Shown: positions 34,968-44,412, counted from the first letter of the stretch. The stretch: 64,000 bases of DNA from Streptomyces sp. NBC_00353 (GCF_036108815.1 NZ_CP107985.1:310001-374000), one strand, 5' to 3'. The notes: a model not told the origin generated them from the sequence alone. Program-made: numbers and translations.

Positions 34968-35903
34968 TCAGCGCGCAGTCACCCAGCTCGGCGCCCAGGT
35001 CCCGGTGGCGTCGTGGCCGGCCGTTGTGGCGGCGAGGTGGGCGCGGAGGGTGGTCAGCGCCGGGTGGGGGTTGTCGCGGTGCCACAGGAGCGAGTGCGGG
35101 TAGACGGGCGTCGGGTCGGTCACCGGGATGCGGCGCAGGCCGTGGTCGGTGGGCCAGACGAGGCGGGTGTGCTCGCCCATGAAGGTGGCCAGGGCCGGGG
35201 TGTCGGCGATGGTGTCCAGGAGCGCGTCGGAGCCGAAGTTGGGGCCGGTCGCCTCGATGGTGAGGCCGAACTCGGCGACGAGGTCGTCGTAGTAGGCGGC
35301 CCACTCGGTACCGGGGACGATGCCGGGCATCCAGATCCGGTGTCCGGTGAGCTGAGCGAGGGGCACCGACCGGGCGCCCGCCAGCGCGTGGGCGGGGCCG
35401 GTGAGGAGCTGGAGCGGTTCGTCGAGCACCCGGACGGACTCGATGTCCTCGGGAAGGGGCCGGCCGGGTACGGCGACGGCGCGGAAGGACGCGTCGATCG
35501 CACCGGACCGGATGGCGGCGACGGCTGTCTCGATGTCGAACAGCATCACCACGTCGAGGTCGATCTCGGGGTGTGCGCGGTGGAAGCCGCGCAGCAGGCC
35601 CGCCGCCGCGCCGCGCGAGGCGATCACGTCGACGCGCAGCGGACGGCGGCCGGTGCGCACGGACGCGACCGCGCGCTCGGCGACGCGCAGCAGCTCGCGT
35701 GCGTGGGGCAGGAACGCCTGCCCGTCGATGGTGAGTTCGGCGCCGCGCGCGGTGCGGGTGAACAGCCGCACGCCGAGGGTGCGCTCCAGCGCGGCGATGC
35801 GCTTGGAGACGGCCTGCTGGGTGACCGCGAGCTCGGCGGCGGCCTCCTGGAACTGCCCCGCGTCGGCGGCGGCGACGAAGGTCCGGACGGTGTCGAGATC
35901 CAT
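34968..35903 (-). CDS. LysR family regulator
   Basis: A 311-residue regulator with the N-terminal helix-turn-helix AGQFQEAAAELAVTQQAVSKRIAALE (about residues 15-40) and a substrate-binding-like domain. It diverges from the MFS gene at 36037. The 133-bp intergenic region contains a 17-bp palindrome suited to a LysR dimer, so it most likely controls the exporter and itself. Confidence 0.92.
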   Translation of the reverse strand: MDLDTVRTFVAAADAGQFQEAAAELAVTQQAVSKRIAALERTLGVRLFTRTARGAELTIDGQAFLPHARELLRVAERAVASVRTGRRPLRVDVIASRGAAAGLLRGFHRAHPEIDLDVVMLFDIETAVAAIRSGAIDASFRAVAVPGRPLPEDIESVRVLDEPLQLLTGPAHALAGARSVPLAQLTGHRIWMPGIVPGTEWAAYYDDLVAEFGLTIEATGPNFGSDALLDTIADTPALATFMGEHTRLVWPTDHGLRRIPVTDPTPVYPHSLLWHRDNPHPALTTLRAHLAATTAGHDATGTWAPSWVTAR

Positions 35904-35919
35904 GCAGACACCCTATGGA

Positions 35920-35936
35920 CACAACCATTGGTTGTG
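35920..35936. promoter_or_regulatory. LysR-type operator candidate
   Basis: CACAACCA-T-TGGTTGTG is a perfect 8+1+8 palindrome 16 bp upstream of the LysR start. Further TGGTTGT half-sites follow at about 35950 and 35966. Confidence 0.65.
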
Positions 35937-36036
35937 GCTGACGGCTCTGTGGTTGTTTGATTCCTGGTTGTGGTGCTCGCTTTGATGCTTCCGATCGCGG
36001 ATCGGTTGTGCAGGGTGAGTGCGAGGGGCATCGGGC

Positions 36037-37299
36037 ATGAGGAGCGGGCACCGGCTGGGACATCTGCTCGGACATCGGCTGGGGCCGCAGTTCGGGTGGC
36101 TCTGGGGAGCGTACGGGACCAGTGCGCTCGGCACGTGGCTCGCCTTCGGCGCGTTCCCGCTGATCGCCATCCAGGTGCTGCACGCCGGGCCGGCCGAGGT
36201 CGCCGCGCTCTCCTGCGTGGGGGCTGCGGTGGGCGCGGCCGTGGCGGTGCCGCTCGGCCCGTGGGTGGAGTTCCGCCGCAAGCGGCCGGTGCTGATCGCG
36301 ATGGACCTGGTGCGGTTCGCGGCGCTGCTGACGATCCCTGCCGCGTTCGCGCTCGGCGTCCTCACGTTCCTTCAGCTCCTGCTGGTCTCGGTCGTCGTCG
36401 CGGCGGCCGACATCACCTTCCGCGCCGCCTCCGGCGCGTATCTCAAGACGCTGCTGCCGGCCGAGGACCTGCTCGTCGCCAACGCCCGGTTCGAGTCCAC
36501 GACCTGGACGACCACGATCATCGGACCGCCGCTGGGCGGCGCGGCGATCGGGCTCCTCGGTCCGGTGGCGACGGTGGTGGCCGATGCGGTCAGCTACCTG
36601 CTCTCGGCCCTGGGTATCCGCGCGACGGGCGGGCACGAGCAGCGGCCCGAGCGCCGGGAGGCCGCGCGCATGCGGGCCGGGGACCTGCTCGACGGCTGGC
36701 GGTACATCCTCGCCGACGCGACGCTGCGTCCGCTGTTCTTCAACACCGCCTTGTTCAACGGCCTGGTGATGGCCGCCCAGCCGCTGCTGGCCGTCCTGAT
36801 GCTCGGCCGACTCGGGTTCGCACCGTGGCAGTACGGCCTCGCCTTCGCCGCGCCCTCGATCGGCGGGCTGCTCGGTTCGCGGCTGGCCCGGCCGCTCGTC
36901 GCCCGGTTCGGCCGGCACCAGGTCCTGGTCGTGGCCGGGGCGCTGCGCGCGCTCTGGCCCGTCGGCCTGGCCTTCCTGGGGCCGGGCGCCGGCGGGCTGC
37001 TGCTGGTGATGGGCGTCGAGCTCGGGCTCATCTTCTGCTGCGGGGTCTTCAACCCCGTCTGCGCCACCTACCGCCTCGAGCGCACCGCGACCGACCGGGT
37101 CGCCCGCACACTGTCCGCCTGGGCGGTGACGACCAAGGCCACGACCGCGCTCCTGACGGCTGTCTGGGGCGTGCTGGGCGGCCTTCTCGGCCCGCGTACG
37201 GCCATCGGCCTGGCCGGCGTGCTCCTGCTGGCGACTCCGTTGCTGCTCCCCCGCCGCGCGACAGCGCTTCTCTCCGAGCCGGAGCCGAGCCGTACCTGA
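36037..37299 (+). CDS. MFS exporter, EntS-like
   Basis: A 420-residue major facilitator protein with 10-12 hydrophobic segments and WVEFRRKRPVLIAMDLVRF between segments 2 and 3, as in the enterobactin-exporter/MFS_3 group. ANARFESTTWTTTIIGPPLGG is another family-type stretch. The ATG at 36037 has GAGGGGCAT upstream; a GTG at 36019 is a weaker choice. A short GC stem plus six Ts at 37340-37345 may terminate it. Control by the divergent LysR is likely. Confidence 0.87.
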   Translation: MRSGHRLGHLLGHRLGPQFGWLWGAYGTSALGTWLAFGAFPLIAIQVLHAGPAEVAALSCVGAAVGAAVAVPLGPWVEFRRKRPVLIAMDLVRFAALLTIPAAFALGVLTFLQLLLVSVVVAAADITFRAASGAYLKTLLPAEDLLVANARFESTTWTTTIIGPPLGGAAIGLLGPVATVVADAVSYLLSALGIRATGGHEQRPERREAARMRAGDLLDGWRYILADATLRPLFFNTALFNGLVMAAQPLLAVLMLGRLGFAPWQYGLAFAAPSIGGLLGSRLARPLVARFGRHQVLVVAGALRALWPVGLAFLGPGAGGLLLVMGVELGLIFCCGVFNPVCATYRLERTATDRVARTLSAWAVTTKATTALLTAVWGVLGGLLGPRTAIGLAGVLLLATPLLLPRRATALLSEPEPSRT

Positions 37300-37550
37300 C
37301 GGGCCGCCACGGCCGTCGTCGCGATCGGGCTGCGCCGCCCCTTTTTTGAAGGTGCGTGACTTTCCGGCGGTCAGGGAGCCTGCTTGCCGGCGCAGTTGGG
37401 CGCAAGTTGTGGCCTCGGGTGCGGGAGCAGCATCCGGTACGCGCAGGCGCTTGGGCCCGCCGAGGGTGACGAACGGGGGCCCTTGTTGGTCACGGTGAGG
37501 GGCTCGGCGGTCTGTCGCCATTTCGGTGTTGAATGGCACCATTGCTGCTC

Positions 37551-38171
37551 ATGACGTCCGGGCCCGTCTTCCGCCTCGCGCGTGCCGCGGTGTTCGCGGC
37601 CGTGTGTGTGGCGGCGGCGGGCCTTGGTCACGCCCTGATGTTACGGACGGTGCCGGGTTGGGCGGTGGGGTATGCGTTCGCCGCCACGACCGCCGGAGCC
37701 TGGTGGGTGGCCGGACGCGGTGAGCGCGGTGCCTCAGCGGTGACAGGCGCCACGGTAGTGGCGCAGTTCGCCCTGCACGGCTGGTTCAGCCTTGCTCAGG
37801 CCTTCGCCGCCGCGCCCACCAGTACCGGCGAGATGGCTGTTGGCCATCAGGCCATGGATGCGATGCCCATGACCTCCGCAGCCATGGGGGGCTGGTCCAC
37901 CGGCATGGCCTTGGCCCACGTCCTCGCCGCAGTGCTGTGCGGGCTATGGCTTTGGCGCGGCGAGGCTGCGGCTTTCCAGCTCGCCCGCTCCCTGGCCCTG
38001 TTCGTCTTCGCTCCCCTGCACAGGGCCTGGCGCGTCCACGTCGCCGTCAGTACACCCCCGGCCCCCGCAAGCCCCGCGTCCTTCCACATCCCCTCGCGCT
38101 TGCCCCATCAGGCAGCCCTGTGGCACAGCGTCACGCGGCGGGGCCCACCGAAGGCGGCGATCTGCTTCTGA
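37551..38171 (+). CDS. Met/His-rich membrane protein
   Basis: A 206-residue protein with about four membrane segments and an exposed loop rich in Met and His (VGHQAMDAMPMTSAAMGG). The start is uncertain: ATG 37551 gives a clean N-terminus but no ribosome site, and ATG 37533 is the alternative. It runs into the PepSY gene 190 bp later in the same direction. The Met/His loop and the His-rich loop of the PepSY protein suggest metal (copper) handling, which is an inference. Confidence 0.65.
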   Translation: MTSGPVFRLARAAVFAAVCVAAAGLGHALMLRTVPGWAVGYAFAATTAGAWWVAGRGERGASAVTGATVVAQFALHGWFSLAQAFAAAPTSTGEMAVGHQAMDAMPMTSAAMGGWSTGMALAHVLAAVLCGLWLWRGEAAAFQLARSLALFVFAPLHRAWRVHVAVSTPPAPASPASFHIPSRLPHQAALWHSVTRRGPPKAAICF

Positions 38172-38360
38172 CCGTCCGTCCCGCTCTGTCGCGGTGACGG
38201 GCGCAGTCCGGCGTGCCCGCACGCACCGCCTGCCCGGCGCCCTTCGGGCGCTTCGGCTGCGGCAGCCGTGTCACGCCGTACCGCCTTTGTGGCGGACCGA
38301 ATCGTTGACTTCGCGGGCGCCCGCGCCCTTGCGCGCCGGGTGCCGATTGGGGATGCACGC

Positions 38361-39854
38361 ATGTCTTCAACACAGGAACAAGCACCGAGGGACGACCGCG
38401 GTGAGGCCGTAACGGCCGTGGTGGAAGCTGCCGGCCCCACCGGGCCGTCGCCCGCCGCGGAGGCCGGCGCCTCGCAGCCAGGTCGTTCGTGGAGGGGTGT
38501 ACGAGCGCTGCTCGTGCGGCTGCACTTCTACGCCGGGGTATTCGTCGCCCCCTTTCTGCTCGTGGCCGCGCTGACCGGGCTGGCGTACACCTTCACGCCC
38601 CAGCTCGACCAGCTCGTCTACGGCGACCAGCTCCGGGTGGAGCAGGTCGGCAACGGGCCGCGCCCGCTCACGGAACAGATCGCGGCGGCCCGGGACGCCC
38701 ACCCGGAAGGCACGCTGGCTTCGGTGATCACCCCGCCCGGACCGGAGGACACCACGCGGGTGGTGCTGTCGCTGCCGGAGCTGGGCGACAAACAGCGCAC
38801 CGTCTTCGTCGACCCCTACACCGCCAAGGTCCAGGGCGAACTGACGACCTGGTACGGCTCGACGCCTCTCACCACATGGCTGGACGACCTGCACCGCAAT
38901 CTGCACCTCGGTGAGACCGGCCGGCTCTACTCGGAGGTCGCCGCGAGCTGGCTCTGGGTGATCGTCGCAGGGGGGCTTGTCCTGTGGCTGGGACGCGCCC
39001 GGGGACAGCGCGTCAGGTCGGCGCGCGGCGTTCTGCTGCCCGATCGCTCCGCCCGGGGCGTACGGCGTACTCGCAGTCGGCACGCGGCCACCGGCGTGTG
39101 GCTCGCTATCGGCCTGTTCTTCCTCAGCGCCACCGGCCTGACCTGGTCCCACTACGCCGGCGACCACTTCGGGCAGCTGCTGGATGCAGCCAAGGGCCAG
39201 GCGCCGGAGCTGGTCACCACGCTGCCCGGCGGGGCCGAGACAACCGAGGGCGAGCACGCGGGGCACGCCGGGCACGGCACGGGCCACGACTCGGCGTCGA
39301 CGGACCCCGCTGATTTCGACGCAGTCCTCGCTGTGGCGCGCGACGCCGGGCTGGGCGGCCGGGTGGAGTTGACGCCGCCCGAGGACGCGGTGAGCGCCTG
39401 GACCGTGGCTCAGGACGATAACCGCTGGCCGGTGCAGTACGACCAGGTGGCCGTCGACCCCGTCAAGGGTGAGGTCACCGCCGAGAGCCGGTGGTCCGAC
39501 TATCCCGCCCTGGCCAAGCTCAGCAAGCTCGGCGTCCAAGGCCACATGGGCCTGCTCTTCGGCCTCGCCAACCAGATCCTGCTGGCGCTGATCGCGCTCG
39601 GTCTGGTCTTCGTCATTGTGTGGGGTTACCGCATGTGGTGGCAGCGGCGCCCCATGCGTGACGACCGTACGGCGGTCTTCGGCAAGGCTCCGGCACGGGG
39701 GACGTGGCGGCAGCTGCCCCTGCCGGTGCTGATCATCGGCGTTCCGGCCGTCGTCGCCCTCGGCTGGGCACTGCCCGTTCTGGGGATCACGCTGATCGGG
39801 TTCCTCGTCCTGGACGTGACAGCCGGGCTCGTCCGGCGAGGCCGCGCCGCGTAG
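38361..39854 (+). CDS. PepSY-associated transmembrane protein
   Basis: A 497-residue membrane protein of the PepSY-TM family. Segments occur near residues 55-75, 215-235, 280-300, 395-420 and 455-490, with PepSY-like domains between them. RLHFYAGVFVAPFLLVAALTG opens the first segment. A His-rich loop (GEHAGHAGHGTGHD) at about residue 320 could bind metal. GGGGA lies upstream of the ATG. Family members are often near copper or iron-siderophore reduction genes. A strong terminator follows. Confidence 0.88.
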   Translation: MSSTQEQAPRDDRGEAVTAVVEAAGPTGPSPAAEAGASQPGRSWRGVRALLVRLHFYAGVFVAPFLLVAALTGLAYTFTPQLDQLVYGDQLRVEQVGNGPRPLTEQIAAARDAHPEGTLASVITPPGPEDTTRVVLSLPELGDKQRTVFVDPYTAKVQGELTTWYGSTPLTTWLDDLHRNLHLGETGRLYSEVAASWLWVIVAGGLVLWLGRARGQRVRSARGVLLPDRSARGVRRTRSRHAATGVWLAIGLFFLSATGLTWSHYAGDHFGQLLDAAKGQAPELVTTLPGGAETTEGEHAGHAGHGTGHDSASTDPADFDAVLAVARDAGLGGRVELTPPEDAVSAWTVAQDDNRWPVQYDQVAVDPVKGEVTAESRWSDYPALAKLSKLGVQGHMGLLFGLANQILLALIALGLVFVIVWGYRMWWQRRPMRDDRTAVFGKAPARGTWRQLPLPVLIIGVPAVVALGWALPVLGITLIGFLVLDVTAGLVRRGRAA

Positions 39855-39874
39855 CGCCGAAGCCGGGAAGGCCT

Positions 39875-39921
39875 CATCTGACTCCGGCTCGGCACGCATT
39901 GTGCCGGGCCGGAGTCAGATG
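39875..39921 (+). terminator. Strong hairpin terminator
   Basis: CATCTGACTCCGGCTCGGCAC, loop GCATT, and its complement with one wobble: a 21-bp stem 20 bases after the PepSY gene stop. Confidence 0.88.
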
Positions 39922-40398
39922 CCTGCGGCCGGCCCCGCATGATCCTGGGCCCCTACTACGAGTAGCTCGGCTTCACGGTCCTACGGCCGGGGCCCCAGCA
40001 ACTGGCCAACCGCCGGCCCACGCACTCCCCCACGCCCCGCATCCGGCAGACCGACCCGCTCCTCCACCACCATGCGCTCCCCCGCCACCGAACCGGCCTA
40101 CGCGTGGCCGGCCTCGCCCCCGGACAAGCCACAGGGAGCAGAAACACCCGTTTCCACGACAGTCAGGCACTCGGGGATGTACCGGCCCACGACAGCGACA
40201 GCCACGCCTGACATCACCCACATGTCAGTGGCATCCGCGTCACCCACTCACACCGCCAGCACGAACCCATCAATTTGACGCACCGTCACTGGCGCCACCC
40301 CGCTGACACCAGCGGGCGCATCGCAGCCGGTCGCGGTCGGCGCCGGTGCTGCCACTTGCCTTGTGGGCGGCTTTACCCGCAGTACCGTCCGGCATCTG
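39922..40398. other. No gene recognised
   Basis: A 477-bp stretch between a terminator and a leftward SDR. Frames are proline/arginine-rich with no motif. Confidence 0.5.
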
Positions 40399-41163
40399 TC
40401 ATGCGGCGGTCATGCCGCCGTCGATGGCGAGTGCGGCTCCGGTGATGAACGTCGCTTCGTCGCTGAGGAGGAAGGCCACGAACGCCGCGATCTCGTCCGG
40501 CTGGGCGATCCGCCCGATCGGGTGCAACGCTCCGGCCACGCGGACGGCCTCTTCCGGCGGCAGGCCCATGTTGTTGCGGAGCAGGGGGGTGTCGACGCCG
40601 CCGGTGACGAGCGCGTTGATACGTACGCCGGTAGCGGCCACGTCGAGGGCGGCCGACCGTGTGAGTCCGACGACGCCGTGCTTGGCGGCGCTGTAGGAGG
40701 CCATGCCGGGGGCTCCGGTGATTGCGAGGTTGGAGGCGTTGTTCACAATCGCGCCGCCGCCGGATGCTTGCAGCACTGGCAGCTGGTACTTCAGGCTGAA
40801 GAAGACACTGCTGAGGTTGAGCGCCAGGTCGGCGTTCCAGGCCGTGCTGTCGATGTCGGTGAGCGGGCCGACGGCGGTGGCCGCGCCGACGTTGTTGAAG
40901 GCCCCGTCGAGGCGTCCGTGCCTGTCGACGACCTGCTGGACCAAGTCCGCGACCTCGGCCTCGGCTGTCACGTCGGTGGGTACGAAGACGGCGTCTGCTC
41001 CACCGGCGCGCAGTTCGGCGGCCAGCGCGTCGCCGGCCTCCTTGCCACGGGCCGCGAGGACGACCTTTGCGCCCTCGGCGGCGATTCGCCCGGCGGCGGC
41101 CCGGCCCATGCCGGAGGTGGCGCCTGTGATGAGGACGACCTTGTTGGTGAAACGTGCTGGCAT
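40399..41163 (-). CDS. Short-chain dehydrogenase/reductase
   Basis: A 254-residue classical SDR: VLITGATSGMGRAAA at the N-terminus, NNVG after strand 4, Ser in NNASNLAI, catalytic YSAAK and the C-terminal FITGAALAIDGGMTA. CAGGAG precedes the ATG. It follows the quinone-oxidoreductase gene by 38 bp, so the two form an operon that diverges from an HxlR regulator, a common redox-stress arrangement. Confidence 0.92.
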   Translation of the reverse strand: MPARFTNKVVLITGATSGMGRAAAGRIAAEGAKVVLAARGKEAGDALAAELRAGGADAVFVPTDVTAEAEVADLVQQVVDRHGRLDGAFNNVGAATAVGPLTDIDSTAWNADLALNLSSVFFSLKYQLPVLQASGGGAIVNNASNLAITGAPGMASYSAAKHGVVGLTRSAALDVAATGVRINALVTGGVDTPLLRNNMGLPPEEAVRVAGALHPIGRIAQPDEIAAFVAFLLSDEATFITGAALAIDGGMTAA

Positions 41164-41201
41164 TGCTGACTACTCCTGTTTTTCTTGGAGTTGGGTGGGA
41201 T

Positions 41202-42161
41202 TCAGAAGGTGACGACGAGGCGGCCGCGGACGCCGCCGGCCGCCATCCGGCGGTGCGCGTCACCGGCCTCAACAGGGGAATAGGTCTGCGCGACCCGTGG
41301 GATGAGGACGGCCGTCTCGGCGAGTTCCCGGATCTGGTTCAGTTTGTCCGTGCGTCCGAAGTAGTCGGGGACAAACGTCGTCCGCACGGTGATCCTGCCG
41401 CTGTTCTCGAGCTCGTAGCCGCCGGGTTCCTCGGCACTGCGGAAGCGGACGAAGGTGCCGCCGTCGCGGACGGTTTCGGACAGTCGTTGACCGAGCAGCG
41501 CGACATCGGCGACCGCGTCCACGCCGTCGGGATACCGGGCGCGGAGATGTTCGGCGACGTTGGGTCCTCTGGCCACGATCTCGTCCGCGCCGAATCCGCG
41601 GACCAGTTCCTCATCGGCGGGTGCTGCATCGGCTATCACGGTGAGTCCCGCGTGCTTGGCCAGCTGCACCAGATAGCTACCGAGCGTCCCGGCAGCCCCG
41701 ACGACGGCGAGGACCGATCCCGCCGGGAGGGCCAGCAGGTCGAGCGTCCGCAGTGCGGTGAGTCCGTTCATGGGCAGGGTTGCCGCACTCGCGTGGTCAA
41801 AGCCCGCTGGTGCACGAACCACCCAACTGGCCGGCAGTACCCTGTACTCGGCGTAGCCGCCGGCGGCAGTCCCCAGGGGCATGAGCATCGCCATGACCGG
41901 GTCGCCCACGCGAAGTTCGGTCCCGGTCGCCGGGCCGACCTCGTCGACCACGCCCGCGATGTCCATCCCGGGAACATACGGGCCCGGAAACTCCCGGAGT
42001 CTTTCCGCATGCGCACCTGCTCGCAGCAGTGCGTCCGCCGGATTCACCGCGGCTGCGTGAACGCGCACACGGACCTCACCGGGCCCGGGGTGCGGATCCG
42101 GTAGATCGACAACCTGCAGTACGTCCGGTTCGCCGAACTCGTACAGTCCAACGGCTTGCAC
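41202..42161 (-). CDS. NADP-dependent quinone oxidoreductase (MDR family)
   Basis: A 319-residue zinc-free medium-chain reductase. VRVHAAAVNPADALLRAGA and VLAVVGAAGTLGSYLVQLAKH are the GroES-like and dinucleotide-binding motifs. The GTG at 42161 has AGGGGTC upstream; a longer in-frame extension would cross the regulatory region. First gene of the operon with the SDR, under probable HxlR control. Confidence 0.9.
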   Translation of the reverse strand: MQAVGLYEFGEPDVLQVVDLPDPHPGPGEVRVRVHAAAVNPADALLRAGAHAERLREFPGPYVPGMDIAGVVDEVGPATGTELRVGDPVMAMLMPLGTAAGGYAEYRVLPASWVVRAPAGFDHASAATLPMNGLTALRTLDLLALPAGSVLAVVGAAGTLGSYLVQLAKHAGLTVIADAAPADEELVRGFGADEIVARGPNVAEHLRARYPDGVDAVADVALLGQRLSETVRDGGTFVRFRSAEEPGGYELENSGRITVRTTFVPDYFGRTDKLNQIRELAETAVLIPRVAQTYSPVEAGDAHRRMAAGGVRGRLVVTF

Positions 42162-42350
42162 GTCACGACCCCTAGAGCAGTAACCAATGAATACCTTGTA
42201 CGTCTTCCGTACCTGGTATCGAGTCTCGCGAACCACACGAAAAGCGACAAGAGGGCACTTCGAAGTGCGCAGGTATCCCGGGGGGAACCACCCCGAGCGA
42301 GGTCCGGCGTGACGCGTACCTGGTTCCCCGGCGGTACCCGGTTTCGCTCG

Positions 42351-42363
42351 TATACTTACTGCT
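42351..42363 (+). promoter_or_regulatory. -10 box of leaderless HxlR gene
   Basis: TATACT at 42351-42356 is seven bases before the ATG at 42364, with no ribosome site, so the transcript probably begins at or next to the ATG. Confidence 0.55.
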
Positions 42364-42756
42364 ATGACGCAGTCGCTCACGGATCCCGGCGACACAGACC
42401 CCGCTCTGTGCGAACAAGGACGCGACCTCATCCGCGACGTGCTGGAACGGATCGGCGACAAGTGGTCCGTAGTCGTGATCTGCAAGCTCGCCGACACCAC
42501 ACGTGGGTTCAACGAACTGCGCCGCCTCAGCAGTCCCATCACCCAGCGGATGCTCAGCGCCACATTGCGCAGGCTGGAGCGCGACGGGCTCGTAACGAGG
42601 ACCGTCCACAACACCAAGCCCCCACGCGTCGACTACGCCCTCACCCCGCGCGGGCTCAGCTTGCTGAAAATTGTCCAAGCTCTGGCCAGGTGGGCAGAGG
42701 ACAACGCCGACGGAATCCTGGACTCAAGGACGATCTTCGACGCCGAACAGTTGTGA
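42364..42756 (+). CDS. HxlR family regulator
   Basis: A 130-residue winged-helix regulator. LERIGDKWSVVVICKLADTTRGFNELRR is the family signature, and ITQRMLSATLRRLERDGLV is the recognition helix region. The single early cysteine (ALCEQG, residue 16) and the one in VICK could sense thiol-reactive quinones, as in related QorR/HypR proteins. It diverges from the quinone-oxidoreductase/SDR operon, its likely target. Confidence 0.92.
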   Translation: MTQSLTDPGDTDPALCEQGRDLIRDVLERIGDKWSVVVICKLADTTRGFNELRRLSSPITQRMLSATLRRLERDGLVTRTVHNTKPPRVDYALTPRGLSLLKIVQALARWAEDNADGILDSRTIFDAEQL

Positions 42757-42829
42757 CGGCCTGTCGGAACGAACCCACCGGTGCTCCCAGGGCGTGTTCG
42801 TGGTGCCGGCCGGTGGTGGGCTGGGCCAG

Positions 42830-43060
42830 GTCGCCAGTACCCAGATGGTGTGGTGGCGAGGTTCAGGTCGGTGCAGATCTCTTCGAGGACGCACTGGTTG
42901 TACAGCTCGGACAGCGCGACGGTGTACTCAAGCAGGGTGCGGGTGCGGAGCGTGCGCGCGTGCCCCACTGGCCGTCGGTGCGGCGGACCTTGACCGACAA
43001 AACGAGATGGTCACGGAGCAGCGGCTGGCCGTCGCGGGACTCGTTGTCTCGTCTCACTCA
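42830..43060 (-). pseudogene. TrwC/TraA-type relaxase fragment, frameshifted
   Basis: Leftward frame one gives ESRDGQPLLRDHLVLSVKVR, then RTDGQWG. At about 42965 the reading shifts to RTRTLLEYTVALSELYNQCV, then LEEICTDLNLATTP. Together they reproduce a contiguous block of actinomycete MobF relaxase, so a frameshift broke it. A second, shorter piece of the same domain is at 19000-19215. Confidence 0.7.
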
Positions 43061-43173
43061 ATCGAGTCGTTTCCTCAACGAACCGAGTCGTTCGGGCTCT
43101 GTCTCATCGAACCTGGGCGCGCCACGCCGCCCTGGCGCGGCTCACGTCCCACCCCGCGCATGGGAGGGATCCC

Positions 43174-43986
43174 ATGGCTCTCGACCGTCGAATCGGCCAA
43201 GGTGCAGTAGTGAGCACTGAAGAGAGTCCCGTCGAACACGACGACCGGTGGGTCCTAAGCCTTCGCGGGATGAGCGTGACCAAGATCAGTGTGGACTTCA
43301 GGCTCGTGCTGGTCGTCGGCTCGGACTGGGAAATCGCATTGGAAGCGCCAGTCAGGCTCTCGTACGGGACAGTGCATGCCAGCCCGTCCGTACTCCTGAA
43401 TCCGCAGTCACAGGACGTGGCCGCGGCCCTTGCTCTCTTCGGAGCGAGTGTCCTGTCGGTGGTCGCGTTCAAGTCCGGCACCCTGCGTCTCGTTTTCGAC
43501 ACAGGCCACCACCTGACTTGCTCATCCGATCCGTCTTTCGAAGCGTGGCAGGTCACGGGCCCACCCGTCGTCGGGCAACGACCTACGCGAAATGCCTGCT
43601 TCGACGAAGCCGTCGACGCCGGTGAGCGGGCTGCGGCGATGCCGGCCGAGGCAGGTGACGTCCGCTTCGGTCCTGTCCAGCGACAGGTGGCCGGGGCGGC
43701 TGCGGTACGGGTTCGACGGGAACCACTCCATGAACACATCCCGCCACAGGCCCTGTATCGCATGCGGTCGCATGCCGGCGTCCGGCCGTCGTTCGGCGGA
43801 GCGGGCACCGGAGCAGTGCCAAAAGCCGCCATTCGGATCACCGCTGAGGGTCCTTCCGGTGATTGCGGCACGTCTCGCGCACACTGCACGTCCTGCGGCG
43901 GGTATGCCGTCTCCGCAGAAGGCGGCCCAGCGATCCAGTCAGGAGATCAGCCATGTATGCAGTGGTTCGGCGGTACGAAGGGGTGA
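43174..43986 (+). CDS. DUF6188-like protein with abnormal C-terminus
   Basis: A 270-residue reading frame. The first 140 residues resemble DUF6188 proteins (WVLSLRGMSVTKISVDFRLVLVV, later SSDPSFEAWQVTGP), which are usually about 140-160 residues. From residue 135 the sequence becomes low-complexity and unlike the family, so the native end is probably lost and the tail is accidental. GGAGGG precedes the ATG at 43174, and a GTG at 43210 is also possible. Its last 34 bases overlap the next gene's start. Confidence 0.55.
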   Translation: MALDRRIGQGAVVSTEESPVEHDDRWVLSLRGMSVTKISVDFRLVLVVGSDWEIALEAPVRLSYGTVHASPSVLLNPQSQDVAAALALFGASVLSVVAFKSGTLRLVFDTGHHLTCSSDPSFEAWQVTGPPVVGQRPTRNACFDEAVDAGERAAAMPAEAGDVRFGPVQRQVAGAAAVRVRREPLHEHIPPQALYRMRSHAGVRPSFGGAGTGAVPKAAIRITAEGPSGDCGTSRAHCTSCGGYAVSAEGGPAIQSGDQPCMQWFGGTKG

Positions 43987-44237
43987 CCGATCCGGCCGAG
44001 GCGGGGCGCCAGGTGAACGAGGGGTTCCTGCCGCTCCTCCGCCAGGTCCAAGGTTTCGTGGCCTATTACTGGGTCGATGCCGGGGGCGGGGTGATGGTCT
44101 CGACGAGTGTCTTCCAGGACCCGTCCGGCGCCGAGGAGTCGACCGATCGGGCGGCGGATTTCGTACGGGACCGCCTCGCCTCCCTGCTCCCCAGCCCTCC
44201 CCAGGTCACGGCCGGCGAGGTCGTGGCTCATTCGTAA
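43953..44237 (+). CDS. Small antibiotic-biosynthesis-monooxygenase-like protein
   Basis: A 94-residue ferredoxin-like protein: VVRRYEGVTDPAEAGRQVNE at the N-terminus and VSTSVFQDPSGAEEST in the middle match a family of short dimeric ABM-like proteins. CAGGAG is eight bases before the ATG. No partner gene is intact nearby, and the function is unknown. The start falls inside the suspect tail of the preceding frame, which further argues that the tail is not real coding. Confidence 0.7.
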   Translation: MYAVVRRYEGVTDPAEAGRQVNEGFLPLLRQVQGFVAYYWVDAGGGVMVSTSVFQDPSGAEESTDRAADFVRDRLASLLPSPPQVTAGEVVAHS

Positions 44238-44412
44238 CGGCCTGCCGGAAAGTGGAACGGCCGTGACACCGCGAACCGCGCAGGTCGCCGCGTACGAGCA
44301 GCTGCGCCCAGCACAGCCTGCCCACGCTGCCTTCTGCTCGGCCACTCCGCCGCTGCGGTTCGGTGAAACGCCGCCCGACGGCCCGGATGCCGGCAGTCCG
44401 CCGGTCGTACCT

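Noticed and set aside
34711..37542. A 943-codon leftward open frame opposite the MFS exporter and LysR genes
   Set aside because: It is Arg/Pro/Gly/His-rich with no domain, and is explained as the antisense of real genes in GC-rich DNA. The MFS and LysR readings have clear family motifs.
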